DNA of 64,000 bases from an uncultured Chitinophagaceae bacterium (GCA_937907395.1 CALCII010000011.1:186001-250000), one strand, 5' to 3'; positions 1 through 8,345 are shown, numbered from the stretch's first letter. Program-made: numbers and translations. The notes: a model not told the origin generated them from the letters alone.

Positions 1-1540
1 AACTACCGCCTGCGTGTAACCGAAGCTTTACCCGTCGCCCTGATTGCTGGTAAACAGCAATGATATCTTTAAAGGAAAGCGAATTGCTTTCGCATAAAAT
101 CAGTTCTTTCACCGGTGTGTTTTCAAGAATCTGTGGCAGTTGAGCGGGTGTGCCCAGCGAATGAGCTTCGGGGAGCGGACTTACAAATCCACGGATCTGC
201 TGTGCTTTTCCTGCCGGATCGAGCAATTTTTTTGCTTCTTCCATTTGAGCAGCCGTACCTACAACAATGGTGTAGTTTTCTTCTTCCGATTCATCGGGCT
301 CCACTACTTTCAGGAGCAACAGGATCCAGCGCCACAACGCCAGTAATCCAAAACTGAATACCGATCCCACCAGCACCATGCCCCGGGAGAAACGAAACCG
401 TTCCGGCAACAAAGAGTAAACAGCAAGGTTTATAATCAACGTTACCAGCATGGAACGCCACAAACGTTGCGACCGGTATTTCTTTTCATACAAGCCGGTA
501 TAATAACTCACCAGCAAAAACAAGATAGAAAAACCAAGAAACGCAACCGATAACAACTCTCTCTGATAAATATTGGCAGGCTTCACAAAGGTTACCCATG
601 CGCCCTGCGCCATCCAGAAGGCGAGATAAATGAGTGCCGCATCTAATAATGGCAACCCGATTTTCTGAATAAACCGTTTGAGGATACTCAGAAAGGCACG
701 TGCCCAGATGGCGATATTGATTAATGCAGTGAAAATTCCGGCACTGGAAGCAGCACTGTGCTTTTGCACAAACAAACTCATGGCCTGGTAAAACATCCGC
801 ACATAATTGAGCGTGCCTTTACGTGTGCTTTCTCCTTTAAAGTGAAGAATGGAAGAATCACTGAGGTAATAATTTTTATAAAAACCGCCGGTGGCGGGAC
901 AAGCTGTTTTCTGAATGCGGTAACTCAGGTCAATATCTTCACCATACATGAAAAAACTTTCATCAAAACCGCCGGTTTGTTTCAACACATCATGACGAAT
1001 AAGCATGAACGCTCCGGCCAGCACATCCACTTCATGGTTCTGGTGTTCGTTGAGGTGGCCGAGATGATAACGGCCAAAGGTTTTGGACTTGGGAAACAGG
1101 GCCGATAAACCGCTCAGTTTGTACAGCGATGTTAGTGGCGATGGAAAAGAACGTTTGCTTTCGGGCAGAAAACTTCCTTTGCCATCCAGCATACGGATCC
1201 CCACAGCACCCGCATCGGGATGTTGCTCCATGAAAGCAATGCAGCTGTTGAAACAATCTTCGGCAACAATGGTATCGGGGTTCAGGAAGAGGATGTATTC
1301 ACCTGTGGCTTGTTTCAACGCCTGGTTGTTGGCCTTGGCAAAACCGCTGTTTTCATCGCTCCATATAAAATGCATATCGGGGAAACGGGATTCGAGATAA
1401 CTGCGGCTTCCATCCTGCGACGCATTATCAACCACCCATACCTCTGCTTGCAAATTGCTCGTGGCTTTGGCAACCGACAGCAGGCATTGCTCCAGGAAGT
1501 ATTTTACATTGTAGTTGACAATAATGACCGATAGCCTCAT
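1..1540 (-). CDS. Glycosyltransferase family 2 with membrane and Rossmann-like C-terminal part (3' end off window)
   Basis: The gene runs off the left edge, and about 513 residues from its N-terminus are visible. Residues 1 to about 230 form a GT-A glycosyltransferase: it opens MRLSVIIVNYN, and has VVDNAS, FLNPDT at the nucleotide-sugar/metal site and a later GEDIDLSYR motif. Several hydrophobic membrane segments follow from about residue 265. The visible end reads TIVVGTAAQMEEAKKLL, resembling the sugar-nucleotide-binding Rossmann-like fold of polyprenyl-phosphate sugar transferases. The likely role is surface polysaccharide or glycolipid synthesis at the inner membrane; the sugar and acceptor cannot be read from sequence. 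The ATG at 1538-1540 lies 16 bases downstream of a good promoter, and the gene is divergent from the inositol monophosphatase gene. The missing C-terminus leaves the full architecture open. Confidence 0.85.
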   Translation of the reverse strand, partial: MRLSVIIVNYNVKYFLEQCLLSVAKATSNLQAEVWVVDNASQDGSRSYLESRFPDMHFIWSDENSGFAKANNQALKQATGEYILFLNPDTIVAEDCFNSCIAFMEQHPDAGAVGIRMLDGKGSFLPESKRSFPSPLTSLYKLSGLSALFPKSKTFGRYHLGHLNEHQNHEVDVLAGAFMLIRHDVLKQTGGFDESFFMYGEDIDLSYRIQKTACPATGGFYKNYYLSDSSILHFKGESTRKGTLNYVRMFYQAMSLFVQKHSAASSAGIFTALINIAIWARAFLSILKRFIQKIGLPLLDAALIYLAFWMAQGAWVTFVKPANIYQRELLSVAFLGFSILFLLVSYYTGLYEKKYRSQRLWRSMLVTLIINLAVYSLLPERFRFSRGMVLVGSVFSFGLLALWRWILLLLKVVEPDESEEENYTIVVGTAAQMEEAKKLLDPAGKAQQIRGFVSPLPEAHSLGTPAQLPQILENTPVKELILCESNSLSFKDIIAVYQQSGRRVKLRLHAGGS

Positions 1541-1556
1541 ATCCCTGTAAAAAAGC

Positions 1557-1564
1557 CAAATCTA
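1557..1564 (-). promoter_or_regulatory. Promoter -7 element TAGATTTG for the glycosyltransferase
   Basis: Read on the minus strand, this is a full match to the Bacteroidota -7 consensus TAnnTTTG. A TTTG lies 20 bases further upstream, as expected for the -33 element. It sits inside short ATCTAAA-type repeats, so chance is possible. Confidence 0.5.
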
Positions 1565-1599
1565 AACTCTAAATTCTGCAATCTCAAATCTATGTGGGT

Positions 1600-1607
1600 T
1601 ATCTTTG
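1600..1607 (+). promoter_or_regulatory. Promoter -7 element TATCTTTG for the inositol monophosphatase
   Basis: Full match to TAnnTTTG, with only three bases between its final G and the ATG at 1611. In this promoter class transcription starts a few bases after the element, so the mRNA is probably leaderless. No clear -33 TTG is visible. Confidence 0.55.
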
Positions 1608-1610
1608 CGC

Positions 1611-2396
1611 ATGCTTAAACAAACCCTGATCGAGGCTACAAAAGCCGGTGCAGAGCAATTGGTTCATTTTTTTGATAAAGAGTTCAAGGTTTCTAATAAA
1701 GAAGGGGTGAACAACCTCGTTACCGAAGCAGATCATGCTTCTGAAAAAGCCATTTTCGAAGTTATCCGCCAACAGTTTCCGGATCATTATATATTAAGCG
1801 AAGAAGCCGGTGAAATGGCGCAGGATTCTTCTTACAAGTGGATCATTGATCCGATTGATGGCACGGTGAATTTTGCAAATGGGATTCCGATTTGTTGTGT
1901 GAGTATTGGTATAGAAAAAGACGGACAAATGATACTGGGAGCCGTGTATAATCCGTTTATGAATGAGTTCTTTGTGGCCGAACGTGGACAAGGCGCTTTC
2001 CTGAACGACAAACGGATTCATGTAAGCGAACAAAGCGAAGTGATGAAGGCCTGCCTGGTGACTGGTTTTCCTTATACTTACCTGGATATGCCCAACGGTC
2101 CGCTTCAGGTATTTGATCGTTTGATCCGCAAAGGAATTCCAGTGCGCCGTTTGGGAAGTGCTGCGATTGATTTGTGCTGGGTAGCTGCCGGACGATTCGA
2201 TGGTTTTTACGAACACAAACTCCAGGCATGGGACAGCGCCGCCGGATTTTTAATGGTGGAAGAAGCCGGTGGAACCATCACCGATTTTGAAGGCAACTAT
2301 TATTCGCCTTATCAACCACATCTGGTAGCAACAAACGGAAAGATACATGCGGAGCTGTTGAAGTGGATAGGAGGAAAATTGCAGATTGCAGATTGA
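1611..2396 (+). CDS. Inositol monophosphatase family protein (SuhB/CysQ-like)
   Basis: A 261-residue Mg-dependent phosphatase of the IMPase fold. Visible motifs are the metal-binding EEAGE near residue 65, DPIDGTVNFANG around 82-93, and the C-terminal WDSAAGFLMVEEAGG. The family dephosphorylates inositol phosphates or 3'-phosphoadenosine nucleotides; the exact substrate is not decided by sequence. A TTG codon two residues upstream overlaps the promoter-like TATCTTTG, so the ATG at 1611 is chosen. The length is normal for the family. The next gene starts 30 bases downstream, but the spacer holds short repeats. Confidence 0.9.
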   Translation: MLKQTLIEATKAGAEQLVHFFDKEFKVSNKEGVNNLVTEADHASEKAIFEVIRQQFPDHYILSEEAGEMAQDSSYKWIIDPIDGTVNFANGIPICCVSIGIEKDGQMILGAVYNPFMNEFFVAERGQGAFLNDKRIHVSEQSEVMKACLVTGFPYTYLDMPNGPLQVFDRLIRKGIPVRRLGSAAIDLCWVAAGRFDGFYEHKLQAWDSAAGFLMVEEAGGTITDFEGNYYSPYQPHLVATNGKIHAELLKWIGGKLQIAD

Positions 2397-2408
2397 CGAT
2401 TGCAGATG
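2379..2408. repeat. Short tandem-like repeats of TTGCAGATTG
   Basis: Three imperfect copies of ATTGCAGAT occupy the end of the phosphatase gene and its 3' spacer, just before the four-helix-bundle gene. They look like low-complexity text rather than a coding or regulatory signal. Confidence 0.6.
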
Positions 2409-2426
2409 TAACGCTAACCTGACAAT

Positions 2427-2795
2427 ATGGATAAACATGAACTTATGAAACGCACCAAGCAATTGGCTGTTGAAACAGGCTGGTTGTGCTTAGAATTGCC
2501 ATTTAGTGCTGTTAATAAAGAATATGCACGGCAACTGATCAGATGTTCCTCCTCTGCAGGAGCAAATTACAGGGCAGCATGCCGGGCGAAATCAAAACCA
2601 GACTTCATCAATAAATTGAGGATTGTGGAAGAGGAACTGGATGAGACAATGTTTTTTTATGAACTGCTTGCAGAATTTAATGTAAGCGAAAAAGAGAGGC
2701 TTCGAAATTTGTACAAAGAAGCAAATGAGTTGTTGTCGATTATCATAGCATCTATCAATACTTCCCTGAAAACCTTGAGCCCAGGGAAAAAATAG
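2427..2795 (+). CDS. Four-helix-bundle protein (S23 / 23S rRNA intervening-sequence family)
   Basis: A 122-residue, mostly helical protein with the family core: YARQLIRCSSSAGANYRAA near residues 30-48, then KPDFINKLRIVEEELDETMFF. Members occur inside 23S rRNA intervening sequences or as free-standing genes scattered through Bacteroidota genomes; a relative (Avd) binds nucleic acid in diversity-generating retroelements. The function of the solitary form is not established. It sits between two housekeeping genes and is bracketed by two different short oligomer repeat tracts (2379-2408 and 2804-2834), which suggests arrival as an inserted unit. A second in-frame ATG six codons in could be the real start. 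Confidence 0.85.
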   Translation: MDKHELMKRTKQLAVETGWLCLELPFSAVNKEYARQLIRCSSSAGANYRAACRAKSKPDFINKLRIVEEELDETMFFYELLAEFNVSEKERLRNLYKEANELLSIIIASINTSLKTLSPGKK

Positions 2796-2803
2796 GGCTG
2801 ATG

Positions 2804-2834
2804 AAATCTAAAATCGTAAATCTAAAATCTAAAA
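2804..2834. repeat. ATCTAAA oligomer repeats
   Basis: Three copies of AAATCTAAAAT fill the 5' leader of thiL. Related strings occur at 1558-1590 upstream of the inositol monophosphatase. On the minus strand they read TAGATTTT, which resembles the -7 promoter element. Confidence 0.6.
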
Positions 2835-2840
2835 TACTCT

Positions 2841-3875
2841 ATGTCTGAAGAAAGAACAGAGATCTCTTCCATTGGTGAGTTTGGACTGATTGATCATCTC
2901 ACAAAAAATATTGAATTTCAAAACGCATCTTCCATCTTAGGAGTGGGAGACGATGCAGCTGTGATTGATCATTTTGGGAAACAAACGGTGATCACTACGG
3001 ATCTGCTGGTGGAAGGAGTGCACTTTGATCTCATTTACACACCATTGAAACACCTGGGTTATAAAAGTGTGGTGGTGAATGTGAGTGATATCTATGCGAT
3101 GAATGCCACACCAACACAGATCGTCATCAGCGTGGCCATCAGCAACCGGTTCAGTGTGGAAGCAATGGAAGAATTTTATGAAGGTGTGTATGCAGCCTGC
3201 GAAGCTTATGGTGTGGATTTGGTGGGAGGAGATACCACTTCTTCATCCAAAGGATTTGTGATCAGTGTTACCGCTTTTGGTGAAGTGGCGCCCGATCAGT
3301 TTGTGAAACGCAGCACGGCGCAGGAAAATGATTTGATTTGTGTTACCGGCTACCTCGGTGGTGCTTATCTTGGCTTATTACTGTTGGAACGGGAAAAGAA
3401 AATATTTCTCGAAACAAAAGGCGTGCAGCCCGATCTTGAAAACAGGGAGTTTATTGTGGGCCGATTGCTGAAGCCTGAAGCCCGGAAAGATGTGATTGAG
3501 TTTTTTGCAAGAGAAAAACTTCGTCCCACCAGTATGATGGACATCAGCGACGGACTCAGCAGTGAGGTGTTGCACATTTGCAAAGACAGTAGTGTGGGTG
3601 CTGTGATTTATGAGGATAAAATTCCCATTCATCCCGATGCAAAAGATTTTGCTTATAAGCTGGAGATTGATCCTACAGCCTGTGCCCTGAGCGGCGGTGA
3701 AGATTATGAACTGCTGTTCACTATTTCACAATCCGATTACGATAAACTGAAAGACGTGGATGGCATCAGTATTATTGGTTATGTTACCAAGCAGGAAGAA
3801 GGCGCCACCATCATTACAAGAGGTGGAAATAAATATCCGTTAACAGCACAGGGATGGAATTCCTTCGCTAAATAG
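2841..3875 (+). CDS. thiL: Thiamine-phosphate kinase
   Basis: A 344-residue ThiL, which phosphorylates thiamine monophosphate to thiamine diphosphate in the cytoplasm using ATP and Mg. Visible motifs are GVGDDAAVI near residue 33, TDLLVEGVHFD near 54, the glycine-rich VGGDTTSS near 127, and MMDISDGLSSE near 231, all belonging to the PurM/ThiL fold. Length matches the family. It starts 45 bases after the four-helix gene, and the S41 protease follows after 13 bases, so thiL and the protease are probably cotranscribed. No TPP riboswitch is seen upstream. Confidence 0.95.
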   Translation: MSEERTEISSIGEFGLIDHLTKNIEFQNASSILGVGDDAAVIDHFGKQTVITTDLLVEGVHFDLIYTPLKHLGYKSVVVNVSDIYAMNATPTQIVISVAISNRFSVEAMEEFYEGVYAACEAYGVDLVGGDTTSSSKGFVISVTAFGEVAPDQFVKRSTAQENDLICVTGYLGGAYLGLLLLEREKKIFLETKGVQPDLENREFIVGRLLKPEARKDVIEFFAREKLRPTSMMDISDGLSSEVLHICKDSSVGAVIYEDKIPIHPDAKDFAYKLEIDPTACALSGGEDYELLFTISQSDYDKLKDVDGISIIGYVTKQEEGATIITRGGNKYPLTAQGWNSFAK

Positions 3876-3888
3876 AGAGTTGCAGTTG

Positions 3889-5406
3889 ATGAAAAACAGT
3901 CTGTATTTTTTTCTTTTATGGTTAGTGTTGGGCACTGCAGCTTGTTCTGTGTCCAACAATGCTGCCTTTACCCCGGAGAAGAAATACAGTCCGGCTGCTC
4001 TCAAAGAAGATCTGCAGGTGATGGAACAAACCATCCGGCAGAATCATCCTTCCTTGTATTGGTATAGCTCACCCGAAGAAGTAGATGCTTCCTTTGCAAA
4101 AGCGTATGCAGCGGTGAAGGATTCGATGAATGAGTCTGCTTTTCAGAATTTGCTCAACGAAACTTTGTTTGTACTCCGGTGCGGACATACCAGTGTGCGC
4201 CACTCTGCTATGTACAGGTATTACCAGGCGGGACGAAGACAAACCGGATTTCCATTAGGATTAAAAATTGTAGACGATTCAACATTGGTTATAACGGGAA
4301 ACAGTAACCGAAGAGATTCTGTGCTGAAAAGAGGAATGACCGTTCTTTCTATAAACGGCAGAACAGCAAGGGCACTGATTGATACCATGTTGCCATTAGT
4401 TCCGATTGATGGAAATTCCAAAAACTTCAGCTACCAGAACCTGAGCAACAATTTTCCACAGTTTTACAACAGCTTTTTTCAGCAGGATACCGTCTATCAA
4501 CTGCAGTATATTGATTACAATGATCAGTTGCAACAAATAACCATTCGTCCGTATGACCCGGCGAAAGATACCTCACGGTTTCGCCGACCGGTAACGACTG
4601 GTCCGTTTCCTGCAGAGCCGGATCTTTCTTTCCGTCAGCGAAGGCAAATGGCCGTCCGCAGTTTTGCCATTGATACGGCCCATCAGACAGCTGCATTGCG
4701 GATCAGCTCCTTTACAAGAAGATTACAATCTTCTTATATCAAAAAAGTGTTCCGTGAACTCCGGCGGAAAAACATTTCCAATCTGATTATTGATGTGCGC
4801 AACAATGGTGGCGGACTCATCCGGAAGTCATTGCTACTGACAAAGTATATCAAACAGGAACCGTTTATTTATTCGGATTCTGTTTATTCGGCACACCGTA
4901 AAATCAAAACGGATGAAAGGGTAAAGAAGAAATTCTGGAACAACCTGGGTATGTTGTTGCTCAATAAAAAAATCAATGATAGTGTTTATGTGTTCAGATA
5001 CTTTCATCATAAATCCTATGAGCCCAAAAAACAGACTTTCACCGGAAATGTGTATGTGTTAACGGGAGGATTTTCGTTTTCTGCTACCACCATGTTTTTG
5101 TCGAGCATCAAAGGGCAACAGAATGTAACATTGGTGGGCGAAGAAACCGGCGGTGGTTATTACGGCAACAATGGTGTGTTTATTCCGGAGTTGGTGTTGC
5201 CTCATACAAAATTGCAGGTGCGGTTGCCCATGTACCGGATAGTAAATAATAAGAATATAACGAAGAACGGATCCGGAGTGTTGCCCGATGTGGAAGTCAA
5301 AGCAACTGCAGAAACGATTCGCTATAACAGGGATCCTAAAGTGGAAGCTGTGCACAGCTTGATTGCAAGGAAGAAAAAACAGCAGGCAATTAAGGAAGAA
5401 TACTGA
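3889..5406 (+). CDS. S41 family peptidase, lipoprotein
   Basis: A 505-residue predicted lipoprotein starting MKNSLYFFLLW, with the lipobox LGTAAC placing the lipidated Cys near residue 19. The C-terminal half is a tail-specific protease domain: DVRNNGGG, then VLTGGFSFSATT carrying the likely catalytic Ser, then GEETGGGYYG. S41 enzymes cut periplasmic proteins at unstructured C-termini. A TTG at 3880 extends the frame by three codons, but the ATG at 3889 fits a signal peptide better. The final 17 bases overlap the convergent amidase gene. The physiological substrate is unknown. Confidence 0.88.
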   Translation: MKNSLYFFLLWLVLGTAACSVSNNAAFTPEKKYSPAALKEDLQVMEQTIRQNHPSLYWYSSPEEVDASFAKAYAAVKDSMNESAFQNLLNETLFVLRCGHTSVRHSAMYRYYQAGRRQTGFPLGLKIVDDSTLVITGNSNRRDSVLKRGMTVLSINGRTARALIDTMLPLVPIDGNSKNFSYQNLSNNFPQFYNSFFQQDTVYQLQYIDYNDQLQQITIRPYDPAKDTSRFRRPVTTGPFPAEPDLSFRQRRQMAVRSFAIDTAHQTAALRISSFTRRLQSSYIKKVFRELRRKNISNLIIDVRNNGGGLIRKSLLLTKYIKQEPFIYSDSVYSAHRKIKTDERVKKKFWNNLGMLLLNKKINDSVYVFRYFHHKSYEPKKQTFTGNVYVLTGGFSFSATTMFLSSIKGQQNVTLVGEETGGGYYGNNGVFIPELVLPHTKLQVRLPMYRIVNNKNITKNGSGVLPDVEVKATAETIRYNRDPKVEAVHSLIARKKKQQAIKEEY

Positions 5407-6211
5407 AATCATCAGCATCTTTTAAGAACGGAAGTTTGGTTCTTGTTTCTTCCAGGTCATCTTTTGAAAGGGTGATGGTATGGATATCTTCTTCGTATTC
5501 TTTTTCGTATAGCGCAGTGCCCAATGCATCAATCACCATACTATTACCGCTGTGATAAATATCGTTTCCATCATTACCTGTACGGTTCACACCAATTACA
5601 TAACATTGATTTTCGATGGCTCTGGCAGTGAGTAAGGTTTTCCATGCTTTCACTCTTCGTTCGGGCCAGTTGGCTACGTTGATGAGTACGTCGTACTCGG
5701 GTTCATCGCCCGGACTTTGCCTGGCCCACACAGGGAAACGCAGATCATAACAAACCTGCAGATTAATGCGCCAGCCGTTTACCGATGCCACCAAACGCTT
5801 TGTACCGGCAGTGTACTGATTGTCTTCGCCTGCAAATCCAAACAAATGACGTTTATCATAAGAGCCATATTGTCCGTTGGGTAACATCCAGATGAGGCGG
5901 TTATAATATCTTGTCGGGAGCCGTTCGCCGCTGGGATCCTGTTCTCCTTCTTCTTTAATGATGACACTACCGGTGAGGATCACCCGCTTTTCGGCCGAGA
6001 GTTGTTTCATCCATTCAATGGTGGGGCCATTCATATCTTCAGCCAGTGCAGCCGGGTTCATACTAAACCCTGTGCTGAACATTTCGGGAAGGATTACAAT
6101 TTGTGTGGGTTCTTGTATCGACAACACTTTTTCCCGCAGCATCTGCAGGTTCGCTGCTTTATCTTCCCAATGCAAATTGGTTTGTACCAGGCTGAATGTT
6201 AAATGCTTCAT
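5390..6211 (-). CDS. Nitrilase-superfamily amidase (omega-amidase YafV type)
   Basis: A 273-residue C-N hydrolase with the complete Glu-Lys-Cys triad: Glu in ILPEMFSTGFSMNP near residue 43, Lys in YDKRHLF near 120, Cys in LQVCYDLRFPVW near 155. The FSMNP and CYDLRFP wording matches the omega-amidase/YafV branch, which hydrolyses alpha-keto amides such as 2-oxoglutaramate and takes part in metabolite repair. The enzyme is cytoplasmic. Its 3' end overlaps the S41 gene by 17 bases in convergent orientation, with no terminator visible between them. Confidence 0.9.
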   Translation of the reverse strand: MKHLTFSLVQTNLHWEDKAANLQMLREKVLSIQEPTQIVILPEMFSTGFSMNPAALAEDMNGPTIEWMKQLSAEKRVILTGSVIIKEEGEQDPSGERLPTRYYNRLIWMLPNGQYGSYDKRHLFGFAGEDNQYTAGTKRLVASVNGWRINLQVCYDLRFPVWARQSPGDEPEYDVLINVANWPERRVKAWKTLLTARAIENQCYVIGVNRTGNDGNDIYHSGNSMVIDALGTALYEKEYEEDIHTITLSKDDLEETRTKLPFLKDADDFSILP

Positions 6212-6231
6212 ATTCTAAAGTTCGTGAAAGA

Positions 6232-7191
6232 TCAGCGAAAACGATACGTGAGAGCGAAACTCCCCCAATGTTCGCCTTGTTTCATTTGTGATCCTTCTGC
6301 TGTGCGAAACGTATAAGCTGTTTTAAAACCAATCCGGTTGCCGGTTATATAGATACCGGTTTGCAGTTGACCAACGATGTTTTTAATGCCTGTTGTATAA
6401 GGGCCTTTGTCGGCCGAAAAGAGGTTTCCTTCTACTGTGGCATTGGTTGCCTGTACCTGTATCATTGGTTGCAGGAAAAAAATCCATTCTCCTTTTCCGG
6501 TGGCTGGTTTTTCAACGCCCAGGTTGCTGTTCCAGAAACCGCTTTCATGCTCTTTGGACAAACGTCCGGTTTTAAACAACAGTCCGGCAGATGCATTATT
6601 GAACAAAGTACCCACCATGGCCCGGGTGGCGATATGCAGCGATACAGAACGTGATGCTGCCAAAGAATGATAATAAGAGGTGTTGATGCCAATACCAATG
6701 GCATTGTGAAGCTGGTTGTCCCAGCCATACAAAGAGTAAAGCCCAAATAATTTGTGCCAGCCTTTTTGCACTTGTTCGCCACCGGAGGCGGGTCCCATTA
6801 CACCAACATTAGCTTCATATAGTAACACATGGCCTTTTGGATATACAAGCGTGTGGCCGTATTGTGCGTTGAGCCAACCTGCAAAGGGCCGGTCCATGTT
6901 TTGCAATACATTTGCCAGTGATTTATTGTTTTTATAAGGATTGTAAATGCGTTGGGCCAGTTCGGTACGGTTGATTTTTTTCAGGTATTTTTTTCCGGGT
7001 TTTGATTTGCCCAACCAGTTGTATTGTAAGATGAGGCCGTTGGTGTAGTAGCGGTCCGATAAATCAAAATCGAAATTATCATTCTCCGTAAAGAAATTGA
7101 TTTCTTTGGTGAGCGGTTTGTTTGTTTTTTGAGCCATTGCACCAATGCAAAGCCCAATCAATAACAGGGATGATAAAATTTTGAGGTGCAT
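6232..7191 (-). CDS. LpxR-like outer membrane lipid A deacylase (DUF2219)
   Basis: A 319-residue protein with a signal peptide ending near GAMAQ. The N-terminal mature part has FFTENDNFDFDLSDRYYTNG, the LpxR hallmark containing Asn/Asp active-site and calcium-binding positions, followed by DRPFAGWLNAQ and GPASGGEQVQKGWHKL, also typical. LpxR is a 12-stranded outer-membrane barrel that removes the 3'-acyloxyacyl group from lipid A; the C-terminal YRFR is a standard barrel end. It lies 20 bases downstream of recX on the same strand and may be cotranscribed with it. The LpxR fold is well supported, the lipid A reaction in this organism is inferred. Confidence 0.85.
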   Translation of the reverse strand: MHLKILSSLLLIGLCIGAMAQKTNKPLTKEINFFTENDNFDFDLSDRYYTNGLILQYNWLGKSKPGKKYLKKINRTELAQRIYNPYKNNKSLANVLQNMDRPFAGWLNAQYGHTLVYPKGHVLLYEANVGVMGPASGGEQVQKGWHKLFGLYSLYGWDNQLHNAIGIGINTSYYHSLAASRSVSLHIATRAMVGTLFNNASAGLLFKTGRLSKEHESGFWNSNLGVEKPATGKGEWIFFLQPMIQVQATNATVEGNLFSADKGPYTTGIKNIVGQLQTGIYITGNRIGFKTAYTFRTAEGSQMKQGEHWGSFALTYRFR

Positions 7192-7211
7192 GCTGGTACA
7201 AATTACGAATT

Positions 7212-7697
7212 TCAGTCAGCTTCGTTTGTGTCTTTTTTATTCACCAGCTCACGGATATAATCGTGTTCGTATCCTTTCTGCTGAAGATAGTCCTGCAGTT
7301 TCCGTTTCTTGATAAAGATGTTTTTTTCGCTTCGCAGATCCCTGCTCTTCTGTTCAAACAATTGTTGTAATGTTTTAAGGTAATCGTCTTCGTCAATTTC
7401 CTTCATTGCTTTTTTGATGCAGTAATCGCTTACCCGTTTCTGTTTGAGCTCATAACGGATTTTAACACGTCCCCATTTTTTCAAGCGAAACCGTCCCCCT
7501 GCAAACTGGATCGCAAATCGTTCTTCATTGAGATAATCTTCATCAATAAGTTTGGAGATGATTTCTTCCACTTCGCTTGTGCGCAGACCATAATTGTACA
7601 ACTTCTCTTTCACCTCACTATGGCAACGTTCCTGGTAGGCACAGTAATGCTTGATTTTTTGGTGAGCCTGTTGTGGGGTAAGCGTTTCTTTTTTCAT
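7212..7697 (-). CDS. recX: Regulatory protein RecX
   Basis: A 161-residue RecX, a cytoplasmic modulator that binds the RecA filament and usually inhibits it. The three-helix repeats of the family are visible: HYCAYQERCHSEVKEKL, then LIDEDYLNEERFAIQFAGGRFRLKKWG around residues 50-77, then SDYCIKKAMKEID. Length is normal. recA itself lies 31 kb away at 39 kb, so the two are unlinked here. A TAACTTTG promoter element sits seven bases upstream of the ATG and is back to back with the promoter of the nucleosidase gene, only 41 bases separating the start codons. Confidence 0.92.
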   Translation of the reverse strand: MKKETLTPQQAHQKIKHYCAYQERCHSEVKEKLYNYGLRTSEVEEIISKLIDEDYLNEERFAIQFAGGRFRLKKWGRVKIRYELKQKRVSDYCIKKAMKEIDEDDYLKTLQQLFEQKSRDLRSEKNIFIKKRKLQDYLQQKGYEHDYIRELVNKKDTNEAD

Positions 7698-7704
7698 GAA
7701 CGAT

Positions 7705-7712
7705 CAAAGTTA
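7705..7712 (-). promoter_or_regulatory. Promoter -7 element TAACTTTG for recX
   Basis: Full match to TAnnTTTG on the minus strand, seven bases before the recX ATG. The leader would be at most a few bases long. Confidence 0.55.
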
Positions 7713-7726
7713 CAGTTAGTTCTCTG

Positions 7727-7734
7727 TTACTTTG
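7727..7734 (+). promoter_or_regulatory. Promoter-like TTACTTTG for the nucleosidase
   Basis: One-base variant of TAnnTTTG, four bases before the ATG at 7739. It suggests leaderless transcription and is divergent from the recX promoter 15 bases away. Confidence 0.45.
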
Positions 7735-7738
7735 CAGC

Positions 7739-8332
7739 ATGTCTGCAATTCAACCTTTATCTCATCAGTTACCATTGAATGATGCATTGTTTGTGTTTGC
7801 CCTTCAGGCAGAAGCCGCCGAAGAGTTTTATGATTGTGATACATTGATCACCGGCATTGGAAAAGTGTGTGCGTCTTATGCATTGACCAAACGGATTTAT
7901 GAACGCAAGCCAAAGATGATCATTAACCTGGGCTCGGCCGGAAGCAATGTATTTGCAAAAGGCGATGTGGTTTGTTGTACAAAGTTTGTGCAGCGGGATA
8001 TGGATGTACGTGGATTGGGATTTCAGTTGTATGAAACGCCACTATCGGGCATAGAACCACAGTTGAACTATGGTATACAGATCAACAGCTTACCACAGGG
8101 CATCTGTGGTACCGGCGATAATTTTGAAATGAGCCATACCTCTACCGATTACAATGTGGTGGATATGGAAGCATATCCGCTGGCATTGATTGCGATGCAG
8201 GAACAGATTCCTTTTCTATGTTTGAAATATATCTCCGACGGTGCCGATGGTGGTGCTGCCGACGACTGGAACGAACTGGTGCATAAAGCAGGAGTTGCAT
8301 TCCGGATGTTGTTATTTGGGAATGTGCTGTAA
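7739..8332 (+). CDS. Nucleoside phosphorylase/nucleosidase family (MTA/SAH nucleosidase-like)
   Basis: A 197-residue member of the PNP/UDP fold. Near the C-terminus VVDMEAYPLA matches the VEMEA motif that binds the ribose hydroxyls, and LKYISDGADGGAADDW matches the ISD motif carrying the catalytic Asp of 5'-methylthioadenosine/S-adenosylhomocysteine nucleosidases. ITGIGKVCASYAL near residue 38 and NLGSAGS near 61 fit the phosphate/ribose side of the pocket. It is about 35 residues shorter than E. coli MTA/SAH nucleosidase, so the substrate could differ (futalosine or another nucleoside). The gene ends 13 bases before a convergent neighbour. Confidence 0.8.
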   Translation: MSAIQPLSHQLPLNDALFVFALQAEAAEEFYDCDTLITGIGKVCASYALTKRIYERKPKMIINLGSAGSNVFAKGDVVCCTKFVQRDMDVRGLGFQLYETPLSGIEPQLNYGIQINSLPQGICGTGDNFEMSHTSTDYNVVDMEAYPLALIAMQEQIPFLCLKYISDGADGGAADDWNELVHKAGVAFRMLLFGNVL

Positions 8333-8345
8333 TATAAAAAACAGC

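Noticed and set aside
758..1400. Plus-strand ORFs under the glycosyltransferase
   Set aside because: They are antisense shadows of a well-supported coding region.
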